Positions 33,322 to 46,010 of a stretch of DNA of 64,000 nucleotides are shown one piece after another. The position numbers and the translations under genes were made by a program. Under the pieces are notes generated by a model. It did not search any database, was not told where the DNA came from, and saw only the letters and a list, made by a program, of their open reading frames with translations. How positions within the stretch are numbered: position 1 is the first letter of the stretch; each line of letters starts with the position of its first letter. The DNA is taken from positions 33,313,672-33,377,671 of the forward strand of contig OY754977.1 of the NCBI GenBank assembly GCA_963576475.1. The letters are read 5' to 3'. The stretch comes from Molanna angustata. Taxonomy: Eukaryota > Arthropoda > Insecta > Trichoptera > Molannidae.

Positions 33322-34582
33322 TTAAGAGGCTATAGTAGGCTATATAGTATATTTTGAAAATAATTTCCCCATTACCCTCAAAAGATAGATCTTAAAAATA
33401 AAGAATAGTTTGTATTTACATCTTTAGTCTATTGCGTGAGTTATTTCAAATTTGAATATGTTTAATACTTTTCTTGTAAAACTAGTTTTAGTAAACTTAC
33501 TTACTTACTTACTTCCGATGGCCATACAACTCCGGTAGAGCTTTAGCCTCCTGAACAATAGCTTTCCAAGCCTTCCTGTCATCTGCAGTGGACTCTCAGT
33601 CATCACAAGCATTCAGCACGTTCAGATCTCGGGTAACATTGTCCATCAATCTCTGCCTTGGTCTTCCCAGGGGTCTCTTGCCCACAGGGTTTTAAAAAAA
33701 AGTATAAGTAAAACCCTTTTTTATTAAGTAACTGAAAAACTACAAGGTCTATGAAGTAGATTTTTACTTGAATCGAAAGAGAATATGAAAATCTACCGGC
33801 TGAGTTTTTTTTTTATATTCACTACTCTCTGCCTTCATGACCTATGAATCTCTTCCATAGCTTGGTAACATTCATTATTTTCATTACAATTTTATGGGTT
33901 CAAATAACTGAGAGGTCAATGTATATTTTTCTGTTTTATTTTTTAATTATCTTTGTTAATTTTCCATTGAGGCCGTAAATTTCCAAATAGGATGTGCAAA
34001 GTATGTTTATTTATTTATATATAATACATATTTACTGTAGTGGTATACCTTAATAAAATTAGAAACAAAAATGTTGGTTGTGTGTTACATTTAAACATTT
34101 ATAAATAATGCATATGAAGTGATACATACATTTAAAAATGATAAAGCATAATACATAGAACGTGAATTGCATATATGTAAATGCATAGTAACTATTACTA
34201 AAAATTGATCTAGAATGATCTACATAATGTCTTTGCATTGATATCTTATTGCAGTTTGGAACTTTATATACATTATTAAGGCGATCACTTGTGCGATTTT
34301 GTGAAAGTTCTATATATTTGAATTCTCTTTCGATTGAAGTAAAACTCTATTTCATAGGTCTTGTAGTTTTTTTAGTTACTTACGATAAATAAATTAAAAA
34401 GGGTTTTTTTAAAACTAATTTTACACTAAAAGTATTAAACATATTTAAAATTCAAAAAACTCATGCAATAGAATAAAGACGTACATATAAACTGTTCCTT
34501 ATTTCAAAGCCGTATCTTTTGAGGGTACTGGGGAAATTATTTTCAAAATATACTAAGTATATAGCCTACTATAGCCTCTTAA
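33322..34582. mobile_element. TTAA-flanked foldback element
   Basis: Both ends are TTAA plus a long inverted repeat: TTAAGAGGCTATAGTAGGCT on the left, AGCCTACTATAGCCTCTTAA on the right. The arms pair over several hundred bases (for example GAAAATAATTTCCCC with GGGGAAATTATTTTC, and CGAAAGAGAATAT with the AATTCTCTTTCG block at 34.32 kb). The left arm is interrupted at 33.48-33.69 kb by a LINE fragment. TTAA termini suggest a piggyBac-like target preference, but TTAA is common here and no transposase is present. Confidence 0.75.
33482..33692 (-). pseudogene. RTE-like LINE 3' fragment inside the foldback left arm
   Basis: The minus strand encodes KRPLGRPRQRLMDNVTRDLN, then VLNACDD, then a short KAWKAIVQEAKALPELYGHR, and ends in an (AGTA)n tail. 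G-R-P-R-Q-R with a downstream K-A-W-K-x-I-V-Q-E-A-K-A-L is the typical C-terminus of an RTE-like LINE protein. It interrupts the continuity of the inverted repeat, so it inserted after the foldback element. Confidence 0.8.
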
Positions 34583-34813
34583 AATAAGACATTATTACTA
34601 TTGCCATCTATGAAGTAACGAAGAAACCTTTTTGTAACGCCATATATTAAGAAATTGGTTTATTTGTAAACAATGAAAACAACAGTCCATAATATAATAA
34701 AGGTGACGGTGTCTCGCACAGATGTCACCCCTGAACTGCGCCAGAAATATTATTTCATTTTTGGCTTGTTTACCTGCTTGTACCAATGTGTATGTAAATC
34801 GAATATTTTTTAA

Positions 34814-35066
34814 TTGCATATACGCAAACATTGGATTTTATTCCCTGTCGGGAGTCAAATGATATTTTTATTGACAAACTTTTTAACATCTCAATAGAGA
34901 CGAAGTTAGAATATTATAAAATAGGTAGGTATATATTTTTTTAAATTTATTTTTTAAGCTTTTTGAGCACAAGTGTACAATGGCAAATGGCAATATCTTC
35001 CAACCAACCATATCCATTTGGTGAATATACCTCCCGACAGGGAAAAAATCCAATGTTTATGCAATA
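34814..35066. mobile_element. MITE with ~40-bp inverted repeats and TTAA ends
   Basis: TTGCATATACGCAAACATTG...CCCTGTCGGGAG on the left pairs with CTCCCGACAGGG...CAATGTTTATGCAATA on the right, and TTAA lies at both edges (34810-34813, 35067-35070). A one-armed relative lies at about 0.9-1.0 kb. Non-coding; piggyBac-like affiliation is possible from TTAA only. Confidence 0.65.
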
Positions 35067-35774
35067 TTAAACAAATATCGACGTATAAACCACTTCAGAA
35101 AGATTATTTTAACTTGTTAACAATAATAATAAATTGAGATGATTTTTGTGATAACATCACCTCAAGGGCGCTTGTTAGATATAAAACATTAATTATTAGT
35201 TCTTGATACGTACCTATATGTAAGAAATATGTACATATTTATTGCCCTATCCCAAATCATATTATTATAATCAAAGAAACTCATTCATTATTTGGTAATC
35301 AAATATTTTAATTTCATTTGATAAAGCTGGCGAAAGCTTTCGATGTAATGAACATTTTAACACTCTGAAGCTTTGTTGGCGTTTACAGCTCAAAGTATTT
35401 CTATGTTATTTTATTACCCAACTCCATTAGCTTTTTAATTCTGTCTTTAATAGCGTTGATAAGTGATACAATCTGTAGCAAGCTTTTTGACTTTGTCCTT
35501 TCGTGCTTAAATTTCATACAAGAAAATGTTGTTACTTTTGGGAACACTTTTTCATTCTTCAGAGGTTGATAAACTTTGGATACACTTTTTTATTGTGAAA
35601 CGCAATTATCTAAAACATAAAATCGTTGTGAAATATTTGGATAGTTGAAATTATAGAGAAAAAATAAACCGTTGTCTATGGAAAGATAATCGACTATACG
35701 ATATGTATTTTGCCCACGATATCTATCAAAAATATAAATATGTTAGACGATAAATATCATATCAAGTCTCCAGA

Positions 35775-36015
35775 ATGTGGCAACTTGTTATTGGGTGCGT
35801 GTTAAATTAATATTTTACATAGTACCTGTCCGTTTTCCGAGAAGCATTTTAGCTGAAAATTTTATGTTAATTAAAATACGTAGGAAGGTACCTACACATA
35901 AAAGTGCGAGCGAGTTAAAGTCCTGCCACGATCAATCTCGTTCAGCTATAGCACACAGCATTTGAGTTTATTTAAGGGAAAGTATGTTTTATATTCTTAT
36001 TTCGCAAGGACAAAT
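35775..36015 (+). mobile_element. Composite of two SINE fragments
   Basis: 35775-35865 resembles the SINE family 2 tail (GTGGCAACTTGTTATTGGGT, ACCTGTCCGTTTTCCGAGAAG). 35905-36010 resembles the family 1 body (TCCTGCCACGATCAATCTCG, CTATAGCACA, AAGGACAAATTTATT). Both are 5'-incomplete and diverged. Confidence 0.6.
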
Positions 36016-36467
36016 TTATTATTTTCTATCGTGAAATTGAGAGTAAAAGTAACTCAATTATAGTGGTGGGATCACGCTGAAAATCAGTTGGAGAATAATC
36101 CTCCTGTAACATAGCTGAGCATGGTCCTTTTGAGACGGAAAAGACAAGGCATTTTTTCTTGTGTTCCTACATTTTGTCTCAATAAATGTTTCATTATTTA
36201 TTTATTAAGATTAGTTTCTATCATTTTATTGTGTTTATTTTAAATATATTTTTTAACAAAACGAATGTTATGTTTATTTAGGTATACTTACACCAAAGCC
36301 AGCAGGATTTTTGCGGATTTTCTTAAAAATTGCTGGATCCGCGTTGGTTCTATCAATTTTTGATTTTTAATAAAAACATAAACATTCTCATAAATATAAG
36401 ACAACTTAATTGTATTCATATTTATATTTTAGTCAATTGAAAATAGTATGAATAAGTCATATCTCTT

Positions 36468-36890
36468 CTAAATTGTCTCTATTTTTTCATGTAAGATTTC
36501 GATTTTCGATAGAGTTGCAGTTACTATACTTTTTTGCAGCTTCGGCTTTTTCTGCTCCTTTGGCTGCGTCATCGAGTTTTGTCCTTCCACATTCTTGGTT
36601 CCTGTTCGGCCAGCCACTTCACAGCCTCTGGAGTCGCCTATGGATGTCTCCTTCATACCTCCGTATTGCATGGGCACACCTCTACTAGATGCTGGATAGT
36701 TTGCCGGCTTGCTCCATAGTCACATTCCGGAGAATCCCCTTTTCCACATTTGGTAGTTACATGGTCCATGTCCTGTACGAATATTGTTTTGTTGAATCCA
36801 AACTTTTCGAGGAAGGTTATAACCTGGGTCTTTCTTAGGGTCTTGGAAAATTTGTTTATATAATACCAGGTCTCCATAATTCCACCTCTC
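36468..36890 (-). pseudogene. LINE ORF2 Cys-knuckle remnant
   Basis: The minus-strand frames contain TKCGKGDSPECDYGASRQTI then QHLVEVCP, and then pieces such as GDSRGCEVAGRTGT, colinear with the Cys-rich LINE piece at 5.16-5.37 kb. Upstream (36.8 kb) KTQVITFLEKFGFNKT may be from the same protein. It carries frameshifts and is the older copy. Confidence 0.7.
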
Positions 36891-37863
36891 TTTCTCTCCA
36901 GGCTCTAAGCAAATTGAATTCGGTGAGTTGCTTCGACCAAACAGGCTTACTGGACTTCAGTCGTTGTCTTGGTGGTTGGTACCTATATAATATATGTATC
37001 TTGAAATGCAGTGATGGTGTTGTATAACGTAGTTACTTACCCTTGTTCTCCAGGACACCTGTTAGTTTCTCGAGAAGCAACATTAAATAAATAAATATTC
37101 TGGTCAGTTATGAGTTAAACTCTATTACACCTTCATGGGTATGTATGTAACGCACTGTATTTAATTCATATAAAATTGAATCCATGTAACTGTTAACAAT
37201 TTTAAATATGTAAATAATTTAGCATTTGTCTTTCTTGCTTTATTAAATGTTATAGGTCCGGGAAATAACTGTATTAATATCATCAAAGGACACTGATCCC
37301 TCGAATTGAAGTTTAAATAAATAAAGTCGTCCATCTGCTTATATCGTTCGTTTTGGTAATAAATATTTCATCGAGAGTGACAAAGTAATTATTGGACAAA
37401 CAATATCTGGGTCTTTTCGTTGCCTCAGGCATCTCGGGACGGTTAGGAATTTGTTTGCTGTTTTTTCTGTACCCTATATCCAGTGGGAATGTCGCAATGA
37501 TTCCAAGGAATCATTTGATCCGTTACGATCTATGCACGATGATGTAATCAACAATCATACTGTCGTACATAACTCTGGGTGGTCATTCGTCACCAAATTT
37601 TCATACCTAATCTCGAATATCAGCTGTGTGAACGCTCGTGCGACTTTGTTTAAAAATATTTTTCAGATCTGCATTGTTTGTTTTTGATTCGTATACAGTT
37701 TAAGCAATGTTTATATTTGATAATTTATCTTGTGTAGCGCACTCAATATCGGGAAATTGCTTTAAAAATATAGTGTCAAAATTAGCTTAATTTGGTCTTC
37801 TTACTCTCTACGACTACATAATATGACATGTAACAGTGGAGATTTTTTAATTTATTATTTATA

Positions 37864-38030
37864 TCGGCGTGGCTCAGTTGGGTAGGTATCTGGCTGTTGA
37901 TATAAAGGTTCCGGTTTCGATTACCGATTGGAGGCACAGTTTTTAATTGTGTTTTCAGTCTGGATCTGTGTTGATACATTGTGTCCTCTATACAATTCAA
38001 GACTATAAGTTCTATAGACTTCATATTTAT
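37864..38030 (+). mobile_element. tRNA-derived SINE, family 2
   Basis: A tRNA-like head with A-box-like TGGCTCAGTTGGGTAGG and B-box-like GGTTTCGATTACC, then GGAGGCACAG, TTTTTAATTGTGTTTTCAGT and a tail. The same head and tail occur at 53.32 kb. Diverged from that copy at several positions, and truncated at the 3' side. Confidence 0.75.
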
Positions 38031-38834
38031 TTATTTTATTTAGTTAATAATTACATTTACATTTAGGTACAAACAGTACTTAATAATTTATAATTTTCGA
38101 CATCACTAGGGCTGTCCTGATTGAGGTCGACAATTTTATATACTTACATAAAATAAGGACAATTTGAAAGATATCCAAAACTAAGTTGTAGTTAGAACCA
38201 GTTGGGTATCAAATACATTCAACAAGGACATTTACAAAATTAATAATTTGTAAGACATTTTACTGTCTCCTTCGGCGAGTCCATTTCTATATCCTTCCAC
38301 GCATCAGGTAACGTATTGAAATTTTGGACCAAGAAAAGTAAAGTATAAAAACATTCAAAGTAAAACATTCATCTTTGAGTTGGTAAGTTTTATCAGATTA
38401 CGTATTTCGATAAACATAAAAAAAAACACAAAGAATGTTTGATCACAGGATAAGTGAATGGTTTAAATCCAATCTTGTTAAGGATGTTTGATATGCACGA
38501 TCCTAACACCCAATTGAATTGACATGACAATATACACATAATATTATGAAGGTACATACCTATGTAGGTATATACATAATATCAACTGACACGAGCTATA
38601 GCCGAACAAAAATAGTCTTTAGGTTGACCATGAAGTACCGACAAGGTAAAATATACATATCTTATTTATTTTTTAGTCTTTTTGTACAAAACATGTATAA
38701 ATATCGTGGGCTTATTGATTATAATAAAAGTTCATAGAAATAGAAGGATTTCGTTCACCGATTTTATAGTACAAGTATTGAAAGGAAAATAAATCTAGGC
38801 AGGCAAAATAATAGTAATAATAGGGATTATTACA

Positions 38835-39000
38835 GCGACATTAAATGACTTGAGATCATCCCAAGGGCGCTGATAGTTCAGTTTTGTGATGCTCTGCGAA
38901 ACAAATCTGTTTTCAGTCCTTTAGTGAAAGTGCACTTGATTTGAGCACTGCGGACATCTGGAACTAGTGCATTCCACTTGCAACATGTGTATATGAGGGA
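38835..39000 (-). pseudogene. CR1/L2-type LINE 3' end fragment
   Basis: The minus strand reads CKWNALVPDVRSAQIKCTF, then TKGLKTDLF, followed by a 3' UTR ending in TCATTTAATGTCGCTGTAATA and ATT-rich repeats. It matches KWNKLPPDIRGAQSVDTF...LKTALL and the terminus of the element at 19.94-20.56 kb. Confidence 0.75.
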
Positions 39001-39420
39001 AATAAAAAATACTTACGAAGATTAATTTCACTTTTTTTCTTACAATATTTACAATAAGTTTTTACGAAGGTACAAATATTTAACACTGATATATGAAACG
39101 AGAGAGAGGTTGATATGACACTAGCTGGCGCGTTTGCGATCTATTCCTTATCGTCTTTCAATGCCACTTTCTGAAATCTTCTAAGCTCGTTTATTGGCTT
39201 AGCCGTCGCTATCGGAAAATACGTGTTTCTGATTGGTTGCATAGTAACCAGGCGCCCACCGTGTAACCACTTAATCACACCAAAGTATCGGTCATAGTTA
39301 GCCGCTTTGTTGACTTTGTGATCCAGACGACTATGTAAGTGTGAGATAACTCCCAGAGAGCTCTTTTCTCTGACACAGCTCTCGAATGCATTGTGGTGCT
39401 AGGTTGGTCAAGGCATTAAA

Positions 39421-39950
39421 CGTACTTTATAAAAACTTGTCATACATAATGCAATTGTAGTACTGACTTTGGTATATGCATGCGAGACATGGACATGACA
39501 GAATATGCATTAAAGGAAAATAAATTCCATAGAATTGAGGTCGCTATAATGACATCCAAAAAACGATATATGACAAAATGAGAAACGATGATACAAGTGC
39601 TCTGTGTAATTTGAAGGAGGATATTGTTAACAGAATGAATGTAAACACACTTCGATGATTTGGTCACGTGGAAAGAATGAATGAATGAATAACGACTGAT
39701 ATAGAAAATGTATAGAGCTGAAAGAGAAGGAACTTGATTTAGGCTTACGATCATGTGAAAACATGATCATGATCATGTTAACAATATTCTGAAAAAAGGA
39801 AGCTTAAGAATTGTTAATAACAGACGAGCATGTATACAAAGTGTATGAATGTGAGTGAGGCGATGAATTGATGCAGACAGAAAGTGTATGACGCTCGGTT
39901 CTCTCTTTCTACCCCAATAACAAGGACACGTCGTGATGGTACCTATGTAT
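39421..39950 (+). pseudogene. Highly decayed RTE-like LINE fragment
   Basis: Contains, across several frames, the order CATAATGCAATTGTAGTACT, GCGAGACATGGACATG, TTTGGTCACGTGGAAAGAATG, GATCATGT(G/T)AA, then a terminal GGTACCTATGTATG. These are nucleotide relatives of the 14.47-14.95 kb copy (HNAIVV, ASETWTW, WFGHIERM, HDHVNDIL). Indels are frequent, so this is the oldest RTE copy here. Confidence 0.75.
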
Positions 39951-40124
39951 GTAAAAAAATGAATAAGACATGTACATATAGTATTATACAAGTATGTACA
40001 TATGTATGTATATTTAATATAGATATAAAAAACAGTATCCTATATGTAGTATAAACGTAAAAAAATAAATAATTGATAAATAAACTAATTTACAAAATAT
40101 CACTTGTTTATTTATTTATTTATA

Positions 40125-40168
40125 AAACAATGAAAAAATCCATCAATTAACAAAAGACACACACTATA
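40125..40168. repeat. Minisatellite unit left of the Helitron pair
   Basis: AAAATCCATCAATTAACAAA then AGACACACACTATA is one unit of the ~45-base repeat that forms the array at 46.01-46.61 kb. Helitron copies 2 and 3 therefore lie between this unit and the array. Confidence 0.7.
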
Positions 40169-41104
40169 TCTAAAGTAATAAAGCAATCAATATGTTAGTG
40201 TATGTGTGTGTGTATGTGTGTGTTTGTCTCACGCCTTTTGAAAAACCAAGAGCATCTAAAAATCTAATTTATGTGCGAACATGTACCAGTATACCTGATG
40301 CAGTGTCACGCTAAAAATAATGCGATTAAAATGCTGAATTTTAAAGATATTTCAATAATTATTTTTTTCATACAAAATTTTCCAAGTCATATCTGTCAAA
40401 AAAGTGTACATTTTGCACGCAAATATCTGTTTGTTTAAAAGTTAGAAGTACGTATTTACACGAAAAAAATATATTTTCAAGTATAACTTAGCTTTTAAGT
40501 GAAAAACATGGTGAATATTTTGTCTAATTATAATGTTTAACTTATTTTTAAAGTAAGCGTTTTGTACAAATGTACATATAACCCCGCCATTTTAATATCT
40601 TTTCATACGATATTTAATTTTCCCACCGAATGAATATGTTCTTTAAAATAATATACCTTTGAAATAAATGTGATTATGAAATAATAAAATGAAACACAAG
40701 ACTTTATAGCAAGTTTTAAGACATATATTGTTAAAGTCTGTTAATTATTAGTAAAGATATAGGCATAATAAAATTGCATAATTTGTATATAATATTTGAT
40801 ATTTCGGACAATTTTCGTTTTTGTGGCTTCGAACAAACCGATGTAGGTACCTACCTACATATCCAAAAAATGTATCGAGCCCATTTGATATTAATATTGG
40901 AATGGTTACTATGGTAACGGAAAGATTCTGATATTCAAATAAAATTTGTTATGAATTGAATTTATTTAGAACATTGTTGTAGGTAGGTACCTACCTATTA
41001 CTATTTACTTACAAATCACACAACAATATACTGATTTCCTATCAGAAAATTGTATGCGATGTGCTCCTAAACCGTTTGTCCGATTATTATGAAACTTTGG
41101 TGAA

Positions 41105-41935
41105 TTGTCGAGCGTTTGCCCGGAATGGTTTCTGGATTTAAACTTTTTTCTTATTCTTCTTCTTCTTCGTGTATTTGGTCATTTCACCTATGAAGGGGGA
41201 GTATTCTGGGAAAAGAAGGTCCGACTGTCCCTCCATCTCTTCGCAGGTCTTCCAGGACGGTTTGTGGATTTAAACTTTTTTCTTCTTCTTCTTGATCGTG
41301 TATTTGGTCATTTTACCTTAGAAGGGGGACTAACCTGGGAGAAGAAGCTACAACTGTCTTTCCATCTCATCGCAGGTTTCTGGATTTGAACTTTTTTCTT
41401 CTTCTTCTTCTTCTTCGTGTATTTTTGGTCATTTTACCTATGAAGTTGGAGAATCCTGGGAGAAGAAGGTCCAACTGTCCTTCCAACTCTTCACAAGTCT
41501 TCCAAGACGGTTTTTGGATATAGACTTTTTTCTTCTTCTTCTTTTTCTTCTTCATCCAATTTTCCTTCCATATCTTCGCAGGTATCTGGATTTAAACTTT
41601 TTTCTTCTTCTTCTTCGTGTATTTAGTCATTTTACCTTTGAAGGTGGAGTATCCTGGGAAAAGAAGGTCCTTTCATCTCTTCGCGGTTCTTCCAGGATGG
41701 TTTTTAGATTTAACTTTTCTTAACCGACTGAAGGGACGGGATGTAATGAAGGGAAGGGATGCACTAAAGGGCCTGAAGGGACGGGAGGTATAAAAGGTCC
41801 TGAAGGGACGGGAGGTACTGAAGGGCCTGATTGGTAGGGACGTAATGATGGATTGAAGGGACGGGAGGTACTGAAGGGCCTGAAGGGACGGGAGGTTCTG
41901 AAGGGTCTGAAGCGACGGTTCATGGAGTCTAATTC
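41105..41935. repeat. TTC-rich and GGGACGGGAGG minisatellites in Helitron copy 2
   Basis: The inverted counterpart of the 11.94-12.75 kb minisatellites: units with (TTCTTC)n, TCTGGATTTAAACTTTTTTC and CTGGGAGAAGAAGGTCC, followed by GGGACGGGAGGTACTGAAGG units. Open frames here (for example 41105-41389) are repeat-encoded. Confidence 0.85.
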
Positions 41936-42617
41936 TTTTTCTTCTTAATTTTATGTAGACCTTACAGTTTTTACACAAACTATTTCCTTTGGTCTTTTGC
42001 TTCGTTTTCTTATTTTATGTAGAACTTTGGTGAATTTTATACAAACTATTTCCTATAGATTAATCTTCTTCTTCTTTTGTGAAGACCTTTTAGTCTGTTT
42101 TTATACAATCTATTTCAAATAATTCTTCTATTTTATGTATTTTTTCTTATTTTATGTAGACCATTGGGATAGTTTTTTATACAAACTATTTCTTATAGTC
42201 TTATACTTATTCTTCTCTTTTTTATTTAGACTTTTGGGTTAGTTTTAAGTCTACTGGTCTTTTGTGCAGAAATATTATTAACAATATGCACACTTGATGA
42301 AAATACACATGTAAAAACGAATGGGATGTGACGGTGTAATCTGCACTAGAATCTTTTCAATACTTTTGTTTAATCAAATTTTAACCATTTATATCATCCT
42401 ATTTTGAATAATTTTCAACGCTTTCATATTTTATTTCGTTGACGATATTTAAAGAATGGGGGTTTTGGCCATTACTGAACTCTTCACAACGTTTATATTT
42501 AAATTATAAACTATTTACTATTTATTTATTTATTTATTTCTTTTATTTATTTATTTATTTATTATAAACAATACAATACAATACAATGTTGATTACATAC
42601 TAGAGTTAGAAGTTACA

Positions 42618-42641
42618 TATGTTTGTGTGTGTGTGTGTGTG

Positions 42642-42685
<44 letters not shown>

Positions 42686-42717
42686 AGGGTGTGTTTGTAT
42701 GTGTGTTTGTGTGTGTG

Positions 42718-42755
<38 letters not shown>

Positions 42756-42782
42756 TGTGTGTGTGTGTGCGTGCGTGTGTTT

Positions 42783-42850
<68 letters not shown>
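42618..42850. repeat. Long (GT)n microsatellite
   Basis: About 230 bases of nearly pure GT with GAGGGT, TTGT and GCGT interruptions. The His-Thr and Val-Cys reading frames over it are artefacts. Confidence 0.97.
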
Positions 42851-42853
<3 letters not shown>

Positions 42854-43389
42854 ATAGTTTAAGTCTTCTTCTTCGTTAATGTAGACTTTTGTGTCAATCA
42901 GTCTAATTGTGCAAAAATATAATGCACACTTGATGAAAAAATATAAAAACGAATGGGATGTGACCAACACTAGATCTTTTCAGTACGCATTATTTAATCA
43001 AATTTTAACCACATTCCAACATCCAAAATTACTAATTTTTTTTTATATGTACATATTACAATTTGTTTTCGATGATAATATATAAAAATGGGGGTTGTGG
43101 CCAAACCAATCTCTTTACAACGTTGATAAACAGTCATATTTAAAACCATTACGCATAGTCCATGCCAGCAGAAATTATATATTATACTTCATTCACACTT
43201 TATAGCAATATATAAAAAAGCATGGGTTGTGGCCATCACGAACATTTTACAATGCTCAAACTCAATCAAATTTCAAACCACTTTTCATGGTCCGATTTTG
43301 CAAAATAATTGGGTGACAATATTATAAAAACGATTGCTTATTCCTTCACAATTTTACATTCTTGGCCAACGGCGGGACATAAAAGCTAG

Positions 43390-46010
43390 TCTAAAGTAAT
43401 AAAGCAATCAAAATGTTAGTGTATGTGTGTGTGTGTGTTTGTCTCACGCCATCTGAAAAACCAAGAGCATCTAAAAATCTAATTTATGTGCGAACGTGTA
43501 CCAGTATACCTGATGCAGTGTCACGCTAAGAATTATGCGATAAAAATGCTGAATTTTAAAAATATTTCAATAATTATTTTTCTCATACAAAATTTTCCAA
43601 GTCATATCTGTCAAAAAAGTGTACATTTTGCACGCAAATATCTGTTAGTTTAAAAGTTAGAAGTACGTATTTACACGAAAAAAATATATTTTCAAGTATA
43701 AATTAGCGTTTAAGTGAAAAACATGGTGAATATTTTGTATAATTATAATGTTAAACTTATTTTTAAAGTAAGCGTTTTGTACATAAGTGCCACCATTTTA
43801 ATATCTTTTCATACAATATTTCATTTTCCTACCGAATGAATATGTTCTTGAAAATAATAAACCTTTGAGATAAATGTAATTATGAAATAATAAAATGAAA
43901 CACAAGACATTACAGCAAGTTTTAAGACGTATATTGTAAAAGTCTGTTAATTATTAGTAAAGATATAGGCATAATAAAATTGCATAATTTGTATATAATA
44001 TTTGATATTTCGGACAATTTTCATTTTTATGGCATCGAACAAACCAATGTAGGTACCTACATATATTATTCAAAAAATGTCTACAAACTATTTGATATTT
44101 TTTACATGTTCTATGGTTACTATGGTTACGGACACATTCTGATATTCAAATAAAATTTGTTATAAATCGAATTCGAATTAATTTAGAACATCATTGTAGG
44201 TAGGTACCATGTAGGTACCTACATACCTAATACTACTTAAAAACCAACAATATACTAATTTCGTATAGGAAAATTATTAAACTATCTTAGGTTAACTACA
44301 ATACACATGTCATTCAATCTACAAACTATTTCCTATAGTGAAATTCTTCTTTTATTTAAGTAGACCTTTGGGTGATTTTTTATACAAACTATTTCTTGGA
44401 GTTTAATTCTTCTTCCTCTTCTTTTGTGAAGTCATTTGGGACAGTTCATAAATAAACTATTTCCTATAGTCTAATTTTTCTTTTTCTTAATTTATGTAGA
44501 CCTTGGGTGAGTTTTTATACAAACTATTTCCTATGGTCTAATTCATCTTCTTCCTCTTCTTTTATGTAGCCCTTTGGGTGAGTTTTTATACAAACTTATT
44601 CCTATTATCTAATTCTTTTTCTTCTTATTTTATGTAGACCTCTGGGCCAGTTTTGATACCAACTATTTCTTTTAACGTAATTCTTCTTTTTCTAATTTTA
44701 TGTAGACCTTTGTTGAATTTTGTATAAACTAACTTCCTATAGTCTAATACTTTCCTCTTTTATGTAGACCAAGGGAGAGTTTTCATACAAACTTTTCCTT
44801 TAGTCTAATTCTTCTTCGTCTTCTTTTATGTTGACCTTTGCGTTAGTTTTTATACAATCTATTTCCTGACGTATAATTATTCTTCTAATATGTAGACCTT
44901 TGGGTCAGTTTTTATAGTAACTACTTTCTATAGTCTAATTCTTCTTTTTCTTATTTTTTGTAGATCTTTTGGTTAGTTTTTATGCAAACTATTTCCTTTA
45001 GTCTAATTCTTCGTTTTCTTATTTAATGTAGACGTTGGGTGAATTTTATATAAAATATTTCCTATAGTTCAATTCATCTTCTTCTTTTATGAAGACCATT
45101 TGGTCAGTTTTTTATATAATACATTTACTATTGTGTAATTATTCTATTGCATCTTTTATGTAGACCATTGGGTCAGTTTTTATTACAAACTATTTGCTAT
45201 AGTCTGATACTTATTTTTTTTTCATTTAGTCTTTTGGGTTAGTTTTAAGTCTTATAGTCTATTGTATAGAAATATTATAAACAACATGCACACTTGACGA
45301 AAATACATAAAACGAATGAGATGTGACCATCATTAGAATCTTCTCAATACTTTTTTTCAATCGAAATTTACACCATTTATTATATCATCATATATTGCTT
45401 AATTTTCAATAACTACACATTTGATTTTGATGACAATATAATAAAAAATCGGGGTTGTGGCCATTACTGGACTCTTCACAACGTTTATATTCAAATTAAA
45501 AACTATTTAAGTCTTCTTCTGTAATGTAGATCAGTTTTATTGTGCAAAAATATAATAATCTATAGGTATGCACACTTGACGAAAAATATAAAAACGAATG
45601 GGATGTGACCAACACTAGAATCTTTTCAGTACTTTTGTTTATTTAATTTTAAAGCCATTTCCCATCATCCAAAATTACTAAATATTTAAAACACATTTGC
45701 GTTCGATGACAATAGTGGTTGTGACCAAATCCAAACTCTTAACAACGTTGTCTCTTTATAATCAGTCATATTTAAAACCATTTACCATAGTTCATGCGTG
45801 CAGAAATTGTATGTACCTATGTACTTATATATAAAAACAAATGGGTTGTGACCATCATTTGAACATTTTACATCGCTTAAACTCAATTAAATTTCAAACT
45901 ACTTTTCATATTACGAATTAGCAAATATTTTTTGTGACAATATTATATAAAAGATTGCTTATTCCTTCACTAATTTACATTCTTGGCCAACGGCGGGACA
46001 TAAAAGCTAG
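43390..46010 (+). mobile_element. Non-autonomous Helitron, copy 3 (end-to-end with copy 2)
   Basis: Its TCTAAAGTAATAAAGCAATC start follows the CTAG of copy 2 without a single spacer base, and it ends GGCGGGACATAAAAGCTAG followed by T. It is about 600 bases shorter than copy 2. The TTC/GGGACGGG minisatellites are missing, while the ~65-base 'CAAACTATTTCCTATAGTCT' array (44.30-45.25 kb) is expanded. Head-to-tail joining with no gap is expected from rolling-circle transposition. Confidence 0.88.
44300..45255. repeat. ~65-bp minisatellite in Helitron copy 3
   Basis: About 14 diverged units containing ATACAAACTATTTCCTATAG, TCTAATTCTTCTT and TTATGTAGACCTTTGGGT. The equivalents in copies 1 and 2 have fewer units. 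Confidence 0.85.

Larger units (their letters stand above)
40169..43389 (+). mobile_element. Non-autonomous Helitron, copy 2
   Basis: Starts TCTAAAGTAATAAAGCAATC directly after an A and ends GGCGGGACATAAAAGCTAG. The next copy begins at the following base. The sequence is the inverted counterpart of 10697-13731 along its whole length: CACGCCTTTTGAAAAACCAA near the 5' end, the GGTAGGTACCTACC palindromes, TCTTCTTCTT minisatellites, and the GGGACGGGAGGTA block. A long GT tract (42.62-42.85 kb) is specific to this copy. No Rep/helicase frame. Confidence 0.88.

Noticed and set aside
36473..36719. Plus-strand open frames around the LINE Cys-knuckle remnant
   Set aside because: The minus strand carries the recognisable CDYGASRQTIQHLVE motif; the plus frames are shadows.
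42593..42970. His-Thr repeat protein on the minus strand and Val-Cys protein on the plus strand
   Set aside because: Both are frames over a GT microsatellite inside a Helitron.
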